Positions 31,790 through 39,733 are shown, counted from the first letter of the stretch. The stretch is DNA of 39,733 nucleotides from CALGFH01 sp045807325 (GCA_045807325.1 JBJMHP010000002.1:1-39733); one strand, 5' to 3'. The notes: a model not told the origin generated them from the letters alone. Translations and numbers: made by a program.

Positions 31790-32590
31790 TTACGACCCCG
31801 CCTCGGCCAGGGAGATGCCGGCCGCGCGGAGGCGCTGCTCGGCCGTGTCCAGCAGCTCGCTGCGGACCCGGAGGGGGTCGTCGCTGCGGGAGTCGACCCA
31901 GAACCAGAGGCGCAGGCTGCGGGCTTCCTGGCCGAGGCCGCTGGTGAGCACGCGCGGCGGCGGGTCCTGGCTGACCCCCTCGGCCTCGGCCGCCGCGGCC
32001 AGCAGCAGCTCGCGGGCCCTGGCCACGTCCTGGCCGTAGGGGATCTCCAGCAGGACCTCGACCCGGCGGCGCATGGTCGCGCTGAAGTTGGTCAGGACCG
32101 CGGTGAACAGCAGCTTGTTCGGCACCATGACCAGCTGGCCGTCGGGGGCGCGGAGCCGGGTGGCCCTGATCCGGATCTCCTCGACCTCACCCTCGGCCTC
32201 GGCCACGGCGATGTGGTCGCCCTCGGTGAACGGATGCTCGAGCAGCAGCACGATCCCGGCGGTGAAGTTGCTGACGATGTCCTGGAGGGCGAAGCCGAGG
32301 GCCACGGTGGCCAGCCCGAGGCTGCCGATCAGCACCCCCAGGTTGACCCCGCCGATCGAGAGGGCGACCACGATGCCCAGGGCGACCGCGACGTAGAAGG
32401 CCAGGGTGGCGACCACCACCACGACGTGGCGCTCGGCGTCGGTGCGCCGCAGCGCCCGCTCCACCCCCCGGCGCACGACCCTGGCCACCAGCACGGTCAG
32501 GGCGACGGCGAGCAGCGCGGCCAGCAGGTTGGGCAGCCGGTGGACGAACCCGTCGACGAAGTCCTGGAAGGAGTCGCCAAGGCGCTCCAG
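31790..32590 (-). CDS. MscS-family mechanosensitive channel, CTG start proposed
   Basis: A 266-residue small-conductance mechanosensitive channel. It has three TM helices ('LPNLLAALLAVALTVLVARVV', 'HVVVVVATLAFYVAVALGIVVAL', pore helix 'NLGVLIGSLGLATVALGFALQDIVSNFTAGIVLLLEHPF') and a cytoplasmic beta domain with 'GDHIAVAEAEGEVEEIRIRATRLRAPDGQLVMVPNKLLF'. The first codon with a ribosome-binding site is CTG 32590 (AGGAGG 7 nt upstream); GTG 32494 or 32500 would remove the first TM helix. It opens under membrane tension to release solutes. It converges on arsA and is divergent from the PBP gene. Confidence 0.92.
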   Translation of the reverse strand: MERLGDSFQDFVDGFVHRLPNLLAALLAVALTVLVARVVRRGVERALRRTDAERHVVVVVATLAFYVAVALGIVVALSIGGVNLGVLIGSLGLATVALGFALQDIVSNFTAGIVLLLEHPFTEGDHIAVAEAEGEVEEIRIRATRLRAPDGQLVMVPNKLLFTAVLTNFSATMRRRVEVLLEIPYGQDVARARELLLAAAAEAEGVSQDPPPRVLTSGLGQEARSLRLWFWVDSRSDDPLRVRSELLDTAEQRLRAAGISLAEAGS

Positions 32591-32624
32591 CGTAGGGCCT
32601 CCTGAGTAACGTTCGGGCGTCGGT

Positions 32625-32653
32625 TTGCCCGTGCCGATCGACCACCCTATATC
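32625..32653 (+). promoter_or_regulatory. Candidate promoter for the class A PBP
   Basis: TTGCCC (32625-32630), 17-bp spacer, TATATC (32648-32653), 11 nt before ATG 32665. This AT-rich patch stands out in a 74-bp divergent gap shared with mscS. TATCAT at 32650-32655 is an alternative -10, 9 nt from the ATG; no clear Shine-Dalgarno is present. Confidence 0.55.
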
Positions 32654-32664
32654 ATCCGATCAGC

Positions 32665-34959
32665 ATGGCCGACGCCCGAGTCCCCGCGCCGCCAGCCCGT
32701 CACTCCCGCGGTCGTGCAGTCTCCTTCGTGGGCGGTCGGCTGGTACTGATCGTTGCCCTCATCACCGCCGTCGCCCTGGTGGCCAGCGTGGCCCTGCTCC
32801 CCCTGGTGGTCCCGGCCGGCGGCCTGGCCAGGGACACCGTCGACAAGCTGGGCGACGTGCCCCCGCTCCAGAAGACCCTGCCCGACCCCGCCCAGCGGTC
32901 GGTCATCTACGCCGCCGACGGCAAGACCCCGCTGGCCACCCTCTGGCTGGACGAGAACCGCAAGGTGGTCAGGCTCAAGGACATCCCCAAGCGGGTCCGC
33001 AACGCCGTCGTGGCCATCGAGGACGACCGCTTCTTCCAGCACAGCGGGGTCGACTTCCGGGGCATCGCCAGGGCCGCCGTCACCGACCTGCGCTCGGGCC
33101 ACATCGCCCAGGGCGGCAGCACCCTCACCCAGCAGCTGGTCAAGCTGACGGTCACCGGCAACTCGCGGACCCTCGACCGCAAGCTGCGTGAGGCCATCTA
33201 CGCGGTCGAGCTGGAGCGGCGCTACAGCAAGAACAAGCTCCTCGAGTACTACCTGAACCAGGCCTACTTCGGCGAGGGCGTCTACGGCGTGGCCACCGCG
33301 GCCAACCACTACTTCGACAACACGTCGATCCGCAACGTCTCCCTGTCCCAGGCGGCGTCGCTGGCCGCGACCATCGCCGCCCCGGAGCGCTACAAGCCCA
33401 CCAACCGGAAGGCCAACCTGGCCCGGCGCAACCTGGTCCTCGGCCGGATGCAGGAGCTGGGGTTCGCCACCCCCCGGGAGGTCGCCAAGGCCAAGCGGGC
33501 CAAGCTGCGGGTCACGCGCTACAACCCACCCAGCCGCCAGCCCTACTTCGTCGAGTTCATCAAGCAGCAGCTGCTGCACGACCCGGCCTATGACAAGGTG
33601 CTCGGCAAGGAGGGCACCGAGCGGCGCAAGCGGGCGGTGTTCCAGGGCGGCCTGCGGATCTACACCACCCTCCAGCCCAGACGGCAGTCCCAGGCCAGGG
33701 CGGCGGTCAGCAACCAGCTCTGGAGCAGGTTCGGACGCAACGGCAACCCGACCGGCGCCCTGGCCAGCGTCGACCCCAAGACCGGGCGGATCCTGGCCCT
33801 CTACGGCGGCCGGGAGAACTTCAAGCGGTTCCAGGTCGACCTGGCCACGGCCAGGGGCGGCGCCGGCTTCCAGCCCGGCTCGTCGTTCAAGGTCTTCTTC
33901 CTGGTCGCCGCCCTCGAGAAGGGCATCTCCCCCGGCCGGGTCTACAACTCCCCGGCCCGGATCGTCATCCCCGCCCGCCGCTGCTACACCGGGATCAACC
34001 AGCCATGGGACCCGGGCAACGCCGGCGACGGCGAGGCCGGCGTGTTCAACATGTACCAGGCCACGGCCCACTCGGTGAACACCTACTTCGCCCAGCTGGC
34101 CATGGACGTCGGCATCGAGCGGGGCATCGAGGCCGCCCGGAGGATGGGGATCAGCGTCCCCCCGGCCGGCTCCAGGGACTACGACGAGCACTGGAACGTC
34201 TGCTCGTCGGTCCTCGGGGTGGTGCCCGTGTCGGTACTCGACATGGCCAGCGCGTACGGGGTGCTGGCCAACAAGGGCGTGCGCTGCCCGGCCTACTCGA
34301 TCGCCAGGATCGAGAGCCCGGACCGCAAGCTGTACGAGCACAGGTCCAACTGCACCCGGGTGATCGAGCCCAAGATCGCCGCCACGGTCACGGCCATGCT
34401 GCGCGGGGTGGTGACCGGCGGCACCGGCACGGCGGCGGCCCTGCCCGGACGGCCGGTGGCCGGCAAGACCGGCACCGCCCAGGACTACAAGAGCGCCTTC
34501 TTCAACGGCTACACGCCCCAGATGGCCACCTCGGTGTGGGTCGGCTTCACCCCCAAGCCGGTGCCCATGCGCTACCAGAACGGCGGCCGGCCCGTGTACG
34601 GCGGGACCTTCCCGGCCATGGTCTTCCACGACTACATGGCATCGGCCCTGAGCGGCGCCCCGGTGGAGGGCTTCCCGGCGGCCCCGCCGCCCCCCAAGCC
34701 GCCGACCACCACCCCGCCGGGGACGCCGCCGCCGCCGACCACCAACCCGCCACGGACCACGCATGCCGACGTGCTCGTGCCCGGCGTGGTCGGGCTCCCG
34801 GCCGGCGCGGCCCGGGCGGTGCTGAGGACCACCGGGCTGAGCGCGGGCCTGGCCTACAGCGGCCGGGGTCGGCCCGGCCGGGTGACGGCCCAGAGCCCGG
34901 GGGCCGGCGACCGGCTGCCCAGGGGCTCCTACGTGACCCTGGTGGTCGGCCGCCGCTAG
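32665..34959 (+). CDS. Class A penicillin-binding protein with PASTA domain (PonA2-like)
   Basis: A 764-residue bifunctional peptidoglycan synthase. Short cytoplasmic N-terminus, TM helix ('LVLIVALITAVALVASVALL'), GT51 glycosyltransferase ('VVAIEDDRFFQHSGVDFRGIARA', Glu119; 'QGGSTLTQQLVKL'; 'LLEYYLNQAYFGEGVYGV'), transpeptidase with SxxK 'PGSSFKVFF' (Ser406, Lys409), SVN, and KTGT (Lys601), a Pro/Thr linker, and one C-terminal PASTA domain ('VPGVVGLPAGAARAVLRTTGLSAGL'). The TP/PASTA build matches mycobacterial PonA2, whose gene also neighbours whiB and a metallophosphoesterase. It polymerises and cross-links the cell wall on the outer face of the membrane. Confidence 0.96.
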   Translation: MADARVPAPPARHSRGRAVSFVGGRLVLIVALITAVALVASVALLPLVVPAGGLARDTVDKLGDVPPLQKTLPDPAQRSVIYAADGKTPLATLWLDENRKVVRLKDIPKRVRNAVVAIEDDRFFQHSGVDFRGIARAAVTDLRSGHIAQGGSTLTQQLVKLTVTGNSRTLDRKLREAIYAVELERRYSKNKLLEYYLNQAYFGEGVYGVATAANHYFDNTSIRNVSLSQAASLAATIAAPERYKPTNRKANLARRNLVLGRMQELGFATPREVAKAKRAKLRVTRYNPPSRQPYFVEFIKQQLLHDPAYDKVLGKEGTERRKRAVFQGGLRIYTTLQPRRQSQARAAVSNQLWSRFGRNGNPTGALASVDPKTGRILALYGGRENFKRFQVDLATARGGAGFQPGSSFKVFFLVAALEKGISPGRVYNSPARIVIPARRCYTGINQPWDPGNAGDGEAGVFNMYQATAHSVNTYFAQLAMDVGIERGIEAARRMGISVPPAGSRDYDEHWNVCSSVLGVVPVSVLDMASAYGVLANKGVRCPAYSIARIESPDRKLYEHRSNCTRVIEPKIAATVTAMLRGVVTGGTGTAAALPGRPVAGKTGTAQDYKSAFFNGYTPQMATSVWVGFTPKPVPMRYQNGGRPVYGGTFPAMVFHDYMASALSGAPVEGFPAAPPPPKPPTTTPPGTPPPPTTNPPRTTHADVLVPGVVGLPAGAARAVLRTTGLSAGLAYSGRGRPGRVTAQSPGAGDRLPRGSYVTLVVGRR

Positions 34960-35408
34960 CCGGGGTTGCCGCCGAGGCGGTCCAGGACCAGGCGACGCAC
35001 CTCGTTGCCGTCGGCGCGGCCCCTGACCTGGGGCATGAGCCGGCCCATGACCTTGCCCAGCTCCCTGGGGCCGCTGGCCCCCGAGGAGGCCACCGCCTCG
35101 TCGACCAGCCGGGCCAGCTCGGCCGGCTCCAGGGCGGCCGGCAGGAACCGCTCCAGCACCGACCGCTCGTAGGCCTCCTGGTCGGCCCGCTCGGTCCGGC
35201 CGGCCTCCCGGTAGACCTGCTCGGCCTCGCGCCGCTTGCGGGCCTCCCGCTGGAGCACGGCCACCGCCTCGTCGTCCGAGAGGTCCCCGCGGGCGTCGAT
35301 GGCCGCCGACCGCAGCGCCGACAGGGCCAGCCGCAGGGCCGCCGTCTCCCGGCTCTGCCGGGCCTTCATGGCCGCGAACATCGCCTGCTGCACGTCGTCG
35401 ATGAGCAT
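34956..35408 (-). CDS. GatB/YqeY domain protein
   Basis: A 150-residue YqeY protein: 'DDVQQAMFAAMKARQSRETAALRLALSALRSAAIDARGDLSDDEAVAVLQREARKRREAEQVYREAGR' and 'DQEAYERSVLERFLPAALEPAELARLVDEAV', 'LGKVMGRLMPQVRGRADGNEVRRLV'. It shares the tRNA-binding tail of GatB and is proposed to interact with tRNA, but the role is unproven. The 3' end overlaps the PBP stop by 4 nt. TAGGCT lies 6 nt upstream of ATG 35408, a leaderless arrangement. Confidence 0.93.
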   Translation of the reverse strand: MLIDDVQQAMFAAMKARQSRETAALRLALSALRSAAIDARGDLSDDEAVAVLQREARKRREAEQVYREAGRTERADQEAYERSVLERFLPAALEPAELARLVDEAVASSGASGPRELGKVMGRLMPQVRGRADGNEVRRLVLDRLGGNPG

Positions 35409-35424
35409 GGGCCGAGCCTACAGC

Positions 35425-35430
35425 TACAAT
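35425..35430 (+). promoter_or_regulatory. Candidate -10 for the metallophosphoesterase gene
   Basis: TACAAT lies in the 62-bp divergent gap, 40 nt before ATG 35471, which has CAGGAGC as ribosome-binding site. No clear -35 is visible. Confidence 0.4.
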
Positions 35431-35470
35431 CCCCCTTCATCCCACAGCCACGTCCCAGGAGCGCGACCGC

Positions 35471-36364
35471 ATGCCCGCAGCCTTGACGAGGGTCGCCGTG
35501 GCGGCCGGGGCGGTGGCCGCGGCCGCGGCGGCCTGCGTCGGCTACGGCGTGCTGGTCGAGCGGGACTGGTACCGGCTGCGGCGCGAGCGGGTCCGGGCCC
35601 TGGAGCCGGGGCAGCCGCCGCTGACCGTGCTCCACCTGTCGGACCTGCACCTGACGGTCGCCGACACTCGGCGGGTGGCGTTCCTGGAGCGGCTGGCCGC
35701 CGAGCAGGTCGACCTGGTGGTCATGACCGGGGACATGCTGGGCGAGCCGGCGGGGCTCGACCCGGTCCTGGAGGCCCTCAGCCGGTTCCGGCCGCGGCTT
35801 GGCGCGGTGGCGGTGCTCGGCTCCAACGACTACTGGGCGCCCCGGTTCCGCAACCCGCTCGGCTACTTCCTCGGGCCCAGCTCGCGACGGTCCCGCAGCT
35901 CCGGGCGCAACCCGTGGCGGGAGCTGGTCGACGGCCTGGAGGACCAGGGCTGGACCGTGCTGTCCAACCGCCGCGGCCGGCTCGGCGACGTCGAGCTGGC
36001 CGGCATGGACGACCCCCACATCCGCCGCGACGACCCCGCCGTGGCCGTCCCGCCCAACTCCAGCCACCCGCGTCTGCGCATGGGGATCGTGCACAGCCCC
36101 TACCAGCGGGCCCTTGACGCCTTCGAGCGCAACGGCTACGGGCTGCTGCTGGCCGGCCACACCCACGGCGGCCAGGTCCGCCTCCCGGGGGTGGGGGCGC
36201 TGGTGACCAACTGCGACCTGCCCCGGGACCGGGTGCGGGGGCTGTCGCGCTGGGGGTCGAGCTGGCTGCACGTCTCGGCCGGGCTGGGCACCAGCAAGTA
36301 CGCCCCGTTCCGGTTCGCCTGCCGGCCCGAGGCGTCCCTGCTCGAGGTGGTGGCCAAGGCCTGA
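35471..36364 (+). CDS. Membrane-anchored metallophosphoesterase (Rv3683-like)
   Basis: A 297-residue protein: N-terminal TM helix ('VAVAAGAVAAAAAACVGYGVLV'), then calcineurin-like phosphoesterase motifs 'VLHLSDLHL' (DxH), 'VVMTGDMLG' (GDx2), 'VLGSNDYWAP' (GSND in place of GNHD), 'MGIVHSPY' and 'LLLAGHTHGGQVRLP' (GHxHGGQ). Relatives such as YkuE/YaeI act on lipid A precursors or other pyrophosphates; the substrate is unknown. It lies on the far side of yqeY from the PBP gene, matching the mycobacterial order. It is followed by YihY 31 nt on. Confidence 0.93.
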   Translation: MPAALTRVAVAAGAVAAAAAACVGYGVLVERDWYRLRRERVRALEPGQPPLTVLHLSDLHLTVADTRRVAFLERLAAEQVDLVVMTGDMLGEPAGLDPVLEALSRFRPRLGAVAVLGSNDYWAPRFRNPLGYFLGPSSRRSRSSGRNPWRELVDGLEDQGWTVLSNRRGRLGDVELAGMDDPHIRRDDPAVAVPPNSSHPRLRMGIVHSPYQRALDAFERNGYGLLLAGHTHGGQVRLPGVGALVTNCDLPRDRVRGLSRWGSSWLHVSAGLGTSKYAPFRFACRPEASLLEVVAKA

Positions 36365-36395
36365 GCCTCTATCCTCTGTTGCAGGAGGAGGATGG

Positions 36396-37331
36396 ATGGC
36401 CAAGGCCGACGCCGAGCCCAGAGGGCCGGGAATCCACATCGAGCAGGCGATCGGCCGGCTCTACCGGTTCCTGGCCGGCAACCGCTGGACCCGCTTCCCC
36501 TGGGCGGTCGTCCAGACCTTCTCCAAGGCCGAAGGGGCGCTGCTCTCGGGCAGCATGGCCTACTACACCTTCCTGTCGCTGCTGCCGCTGCTGATGGTGG
36601 CGGCCTTCGTGATCGCCACCTTCGCCAGCCCCGGCCCGGACGCCCGGGCGACCGTGGCCGAGGCCCTGAACCAGGTCTTCCCCGGCATCGGCACCGAGGT
36701 GTTCGAGGAGGTCATCGACCAGGTCGTCGCCAACCGGGCCGCCCTCGGGGTCTTCGGTCTCCTCAGCGTGGCCTACGCCGGCAGCGGCTTCGTCGGGTCG
36801 ATGACCGCCTGCCTGAACCGCATGTGGAAGGTCCCGGCCGGCCGCAACCCGGTGGGCCAGAAGGTCGTCAACATCCTGATCGTGATGCTGCTCGGCTCGG
36901 TGCTGCTCGGCTCGGCCCTGCTCACCATCTGGGTGTCGGCCACCGCCCAGGAGACCCTCAACCTCGGGCCGACCAGCCCGGTCATCTCCATGATCGAGGA
37001 GGTGGCCGCGCCGGCCTCGATGCTGGTCGTGCTCCTGCTGATGTACCGGCTGCTGCCGGCACGCCCGCACTCCTGGCTGAGCCAGATCCCGGGGGCGATC
37101 TTCGGGGGCGTCGGCTTCTACCTGCTCAAGCGGGGCTTCGACCTCTGGGCCAGCCATTCGGCCGGCATCGGCGCCCTGCCCCGGTCGCTGGTGTCGGTGA
37201 CGCTGCTGCTGGTCTGGCTCGGCTTCTTCGGCCAGCTCATCCTCTACGGCGCGGCCCTCAACGTGGTCCTGGACCGCCGCCACCGCGGCGAGCCGATCCT
37301 GCCCGAGGCGCCCCCGCCGACCGGCCGCTGA
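36396..37331 (+). CDS. YihY/BrkB family membrane protein
   Basis: A 311-residue inner-membrane protein with about six helices. It has the family signature 'EGALLSGSMAYYTFLSLLPLLMVAAFVIA' and 'YAGSGFVGSMTACLNRMWKVPAGRN', then 'RPHSWLSQIPGAIFGGVGFYLLKRGFDLW' and 'LGFFGQLILYGAALNVVLDRRHRGEP'. Older names (ribonuclease BN, BrkB) do not reflect a proven activity; the function is unknown. ATG 36396 follows GCAGGAGGAGG. It may be cotranscribed with the metallophosphoesterase. Confidence 0.93.
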   Translation: MAKADAEPRGPGIHIEQAIGRLYRFLAGNRWTRFPWAVVQTFSKAEGALLSGSMAYYTFLSLLPLLMVAAFVIATFASPGPDARATVAEALNQVFPGIGTEVFEEVIDQVVANRAALGVFGLLSVAYAGSGFVGSMTACLNRMWKVPAGRNPVGQKVVNILIVMLLGSVLLGSALLTIWVSATAQETLNLGPTSPVISMIEEVAAPASMLVVLLLMYRLLPARPHSWLSQIPGAIFGGVGFYLLKRGFDLWASHSAGIGALPRSLVSVTLLLVWLGFFGQLILYGAALNVVLDRRHRGEPILPEAPPPTGR

Positions 37332-37405
37332 GCGGCGCAGCCCGTCCGATGGGTTCCACCCGGAGGTAGGCTGTTGAGGCACGAACCGCATGTGGACAAG
37401 GGGTC

Positions 37406-39379
37406 ATGGCAACAGAACTCGAGCGGAAGCCAACACCCGAGCTGCGGCAGGTGTCACAGCCCGAGGGCCAGGAGCGTTATGAGTCGCTCGGCTACCGGGC
37501 CAAGCGGGCCCTGCTCGGCCCGCCCTTCAAGACCGCCCAGCTGGCCCATGAGCGCATCTCCAAGCGGGTCGCGCTGGCGGTCTTCTCCTCGGACCCGATC
37601 TCCTCGACGGCCTATGCCACCGAGGAGATGCTGCTGGTGCTGGTGGTCGCCGGGTCGGCGGCCATCGGGCTGGCCCTGCCGCTGGCCGCCGGGGTGGCGG
37701 TGCTGCTGCTCATCCTGGTCCTGTCCTACCGGCAGGTGATCTCCGCCTACCCCCAGGGCGGCGGGGCCTACATGGTGACCCGGGACAACCTGGGCGGGTC
37801 GCTCGCCGCCGTCTGCGCGGCCGCCCTGCTGGTCGACTACGTGCTCACCGTGGCCGTGAGCGTCTCGGCCGGGACGGCCGCGCTGGCCTCGGCGATCCCG
37901 TCCCTGGCCGACCTGCGGGTCGAGATCTCGGTCGCCTTCGTGGTCCTGCTGGCCTGGGGCAACCTGCGGGGCATCCGGGAGTCGGGCAAGATCTTCGCCG
38001 TCCCCACCTACGTCTACATCGCCAGCCTGGGCGGCGTCGTCGTGCTGGGCGTCTACCGCATCATGTCCGGCCAGGTCGGCCCCATCGTCTACGACCCGGC
38101 CGAGGCCCGGGAGCTGGCCAGCTTCGGCGAGCCGGTGGCCGCGGTGTCGCTGTTCCTGCTCCTGCACGCCTACGCGGCCGGGACCACCGCCCTGACCGGG
38201 GTGGAGGCGATCGCCGACGGCGTCCCGGCGTTCAAGAAGCCCGAGGCCCAGAACGCCCAGCGGACCCTGGTCGCGATGGCCCTCATCATGGGGTTCCTGT
38301 TCATCGGCATCACCTACCTGGCCATCCACCTCGACGCCCGCCCGTTCTCCTCCGGCCACCCGACCCTGGTCGCCCAGCTCGCCGAGCACGTGCTCGGCCA
38401 CAGCCCCATCGGCCACGCCCTGTTCGTGTTCGTGCAGATCGCCACCCTGTTCATCCTGGTCCTGGCGGCCAACACCGCCTTCAACGGCTTCCCCATCCTG
38501 GCCTCGTTCGCCGCCCAGGACGCGCTCATGCCCCGGCAGCTGCGCAAGCGCGGCCACCGGCTGGTCTACTCCAACGGCATCCTGCTGCTGGCCGCCGGGG
38601 CCGTGTTCCTGGTGATCGCCTTCCATGCCAGCGTGCACGCGCTGATCCCGCTGTACGCCATCGGGGTGGTGACCTCCTTCACCCTGGCCCAGGCGGGCAT
38701 GACCCGCCGCCACCTGCGGCTGCGCCAGCCCGGCTGGCGCGGCGGCCTGGCCATCAACGGCCTCGGGGCCACGGTGACCCTGCTGGTGCTGATCGTCATC
38801 ACCATCACCAAGTTCACCCACGGGGCCTGGATGGTGGCGGTGGCGGTGCCGCTGCTGGTCTGGCTGCTGCTGCGCACCCAGCGGACCTACCGGGGCGAGC
38901 TGGGCGAGCTCAAGGTCGAGGTCAACGACCGCATGGCCCCGCCCAAGCCCCGCCACGAGGTGGTGGTCCTGGTCGAGGCCCTCGACCGGGCGACCATCGG
39001 GGCGCTGCAGTACGCCCGCCAGCTCAACCCGCTGCGCATGACCGCCGTGCACATCGCCGTCGACCCCGAGCGGGCCAAGGAGCTGGCCGCCCTCTGGGCC
39101 CGGGTCAACATGCCGGCCCCCCTCGAGGTGGTCGACGCCCCCGACCGCAACCTGCTGGCCACCACCCAGGCGACCATCGCCGAGCTGGTCCGGCCCGACA
39201 CCGAGGTCACCGTGCTGGTCCCCAAGCGCCGCTACGCCACCCTGTGGCGGCGGATCCTGCACGACAACTCCTCGGCCGGCCTGGTCCGGGCGCTCGGCGA
39301 CCTGGATGGCGTCAACGTGACCATCGTGCCCTTCCGGCTGAGCCGGCGTCCCCTGCTGCGCCCGGTCCCCTCGGCGTGA
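37406..39379 (+). CDS. APC-family amino acid permease with cytoplasmic C-terminal domain
   Basis: A 657-residue transporter. After a 55-residue charged N-terminus come about 12 TM helices, starting 'FSSDPISSTAYATEEMLLVLVVAGSAAIGLALPLA' and 'LSYRQVISAYPQGGGAYMVTRDNLGG', which resemble the cation/amino-acid APC branch (KimA/YdaO-like). From about residue 500 a soluble alpha/beta region follows ('VVVLVEALDRATIGALQYARQLNPLRMTAVHIAVDPERAKELA', 'TEVTVLVPKRRY'), similar to universal-stress-like domains on such permeases. This could gate transport in response to a nucleotide. The substrate (amino acid or potassium) is unresolved. Its stop shares GTGA with the next gene. Confidence 0.9.
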   Translation: MATELERKPTPELRQVSQPEGQERYESLGYRAKRALLGPPFKTAQLAHERISKRVALAVFSSDPISSTAYATEEMLLVLVVAGSAAIGLALPLAAGVAVLLLILVLSYRQVISAYPQGGGAYMVTRDNLGGSLAAVCAAALLVDYVLTVAVSVSAGTAALASAIPSLADLRVEISVAFVVLLAWGNLRGIRESGKIFAVPTYVYIASLGGVVVLGVYRIMSGQVGPIVYDPAEARELASFGEPVAAVSLFLLLHAYAAGTTALTGVEAIADGVPAFKKPEAQNAQRTLVAMALIMGFLFIGITYLAIHLDARPFSSGHPTLVAQLAEHVLGHSPIGHALFVFVQIATLFILVLAANTAFNGFPILASFAAQDALMPRQLRKRGHRLVYSNGILLLAAGAVFLVIAFHASVHALIPLYAIGVVTSFTLAQAGMTRRHLRLRQPGWRGGLAINGLGATVTLLVLIVITITKFTHGAWMVAVAVPLLVWLLLRTQRTYRGELGELKVEVNDRMAPPKPRHEVVVLVEALDRATIGALQYARQLNPLRMTAVHIAVDPERAKELAALWARVNMPAPLEVVDAPDRNLLATTQATIAELVRPDTEVTVLVPKRRYATLWRRILHDNSSAGLVRALGDLDGVNVTIVPFRLSRRPLLRPVPSA

Positions 39380-39733
39380 CCGGCACCGCGGGCGTGCCGC
39401 ACGCCCTGCTCGACGCCGACGCCGTCGCCCTGCTGGAGCTCGACCGGCCCGTGGACGTCCTGGTCGGCATCCCGTCGTTCCAGAACGCCCGGACCATCGG
39501 CCACGTCGTCCGGGCCGTCGAGGCCGGGCTGCGCAAGCACTTCCCCGACCGCCGCTGCCTGATCGCCGTCTCCGACGGCGCCTCCACCGACGGCACGGTC
39601 GCCGCGGCCATGGCCGCCACCACCACCGGGGACGAGGAGCCGCTGCTGCTCGACCCCAAGGTCGAGCCCCCCGACCGGCTGGCCATGACCTACATCGGCC
39701 GATCCGGCAAGGGCTCGGCCTTCCGGGCGCTCT
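39376..39733 (+). CDS. Glycosyltransferase family 2-like protein, N-terminal part
   Basis: 119 codons are present; the gene runs off the window. The sequence 'VDVLVGIPSFQNARTIGHVVRAVEAGLRKHFPDRRCLIAVSDGASTDGT' is the GT-A nucleotide-sugar fold with an early acidic motif (SDGASTDG) and is followed by 'YIGRSGKGSAFRAL'. It resembles the glucosylglycerate/glucosyl-phosphoglycerate synthase group, which makes compatible solutes, but that is inference. GTG 39376 overlaps the permease stop (GTGA), so the two are probably expressed together. Confidence 0.8.
   Translation, partial: MTGTAGVPHALLDADAVALLELDRPVDVLVGIPSFQNARTIGHVVRAVEAGLRKHFPDRRCLIAVSDGASTDGTVAAAMAATTTGDEEPLLLDPKVEPPDRLAMTYIGRSGKGSAFRAL

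Noticed and set aside
34680..34760. C/G-rich repetitive tract in the PBP gene as a repeat locus
   Set aside because: It simply codes for the Pro/Thr linker before the PASTA domain.
1..39733. CRISPR array, prophage, transposase or toxin-antitoxin locus
   Set aside because: No spaced direct repeats, integrase, transposase or capsid-like proteins were seen on either strand; the window is mostly core-type chromosomal genes.

Overview
The window is very GC-rich, densely packed chromosomal DNA that reads as Actinomycetota. The evidence is a WhiB-family iron-sulfur regulator, an acyl-CoA carboxylase with a small epsilon subunit, a ClpS-DUF2017 pair, an F420-type (LLM) oxidoreductase, and a class A PBP with a PASTA tail next to tandem ArsA-like ATPases. 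I cannot place the lineage more finely; a deep-branching, little-sampled actinobacterium is my inference. Many neighbouring genes share 1-8 nt start/stop overlaps (GTGA, ATGA, TGATG), and several genes appear to be leaderless.

Layout. 1-1310: a foldback palindrome at the window edge, the C-terminal part of a GTPase-like membrane protein, and a PadR-like regulator whose frame is broken. 1307-5676: an MFS exporter and an LLM oxidoreductase (minus), divergent from an alpha/beta hydrolase and a GT4 glycosyltransferase. 5727-9251 (minus): a three-gene acyl-CoA carboxylase operon with a shortened carboxyltransferase, an epsilon subunit with a long tail and a biotin carboxylase-BCCP fusion. 9332-12947: an MHS-family symporter with pxpABC, an ATP-dependent 5-oxoprolinase. 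12914-13879: a decayed vanadium haloperoxidase/PAP2 gene. 14104-15731: MBL-fold and Nudix hydrolases. 15854-19149: selA-selB, the selenocysteine insertion machinery. 19489-20281: clpS and DUF2017. 20402-22608: a CapA lipoprotein, a small basic protein and a CGNR regulator around a palindromic operator. 22914-25917: RidA, a DinG-like helicase, a DUF4177 miniprotein and WhiB. 26116-29374: slipin, an unknown membrane protein and an NfeD-like protein. 29521-31786: tandem ArsA-like ATPases. 31790-39733: MscS, PBP, YqeY, metallophosphoesterase, YihY/BrkB, an APC permease and the start of a GT2 glycosyltransferase.

How the genes fit together. The set MBL-fold, Nudix, RidA, DUF4177, WhiB, ArsA x2, PBP and metallophosphoesterase recalls the conserved actinobacterial neighbourhood around Rv3672c-Rv3683 of M. 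tuberculosis. Here it is stretched over about 22 kb, with selAB, clpS, capA, a helicase, slipin/NfeD and mscS inserted. That core handles envelope growth and redox sensing. The carboxylase and 5-oxoprolinase blocks are metabolic. No CRISPR array, rRNA, tRNA or intact mobile element was seen. The oddest items are an NfeD homologue lacking both residues of the Ser/Lys protease dyad inside a slipin operon, a shrunken carboxyltransferase, a hairpin element inside selB, and an operator-like palindrome between two small divergent genes.
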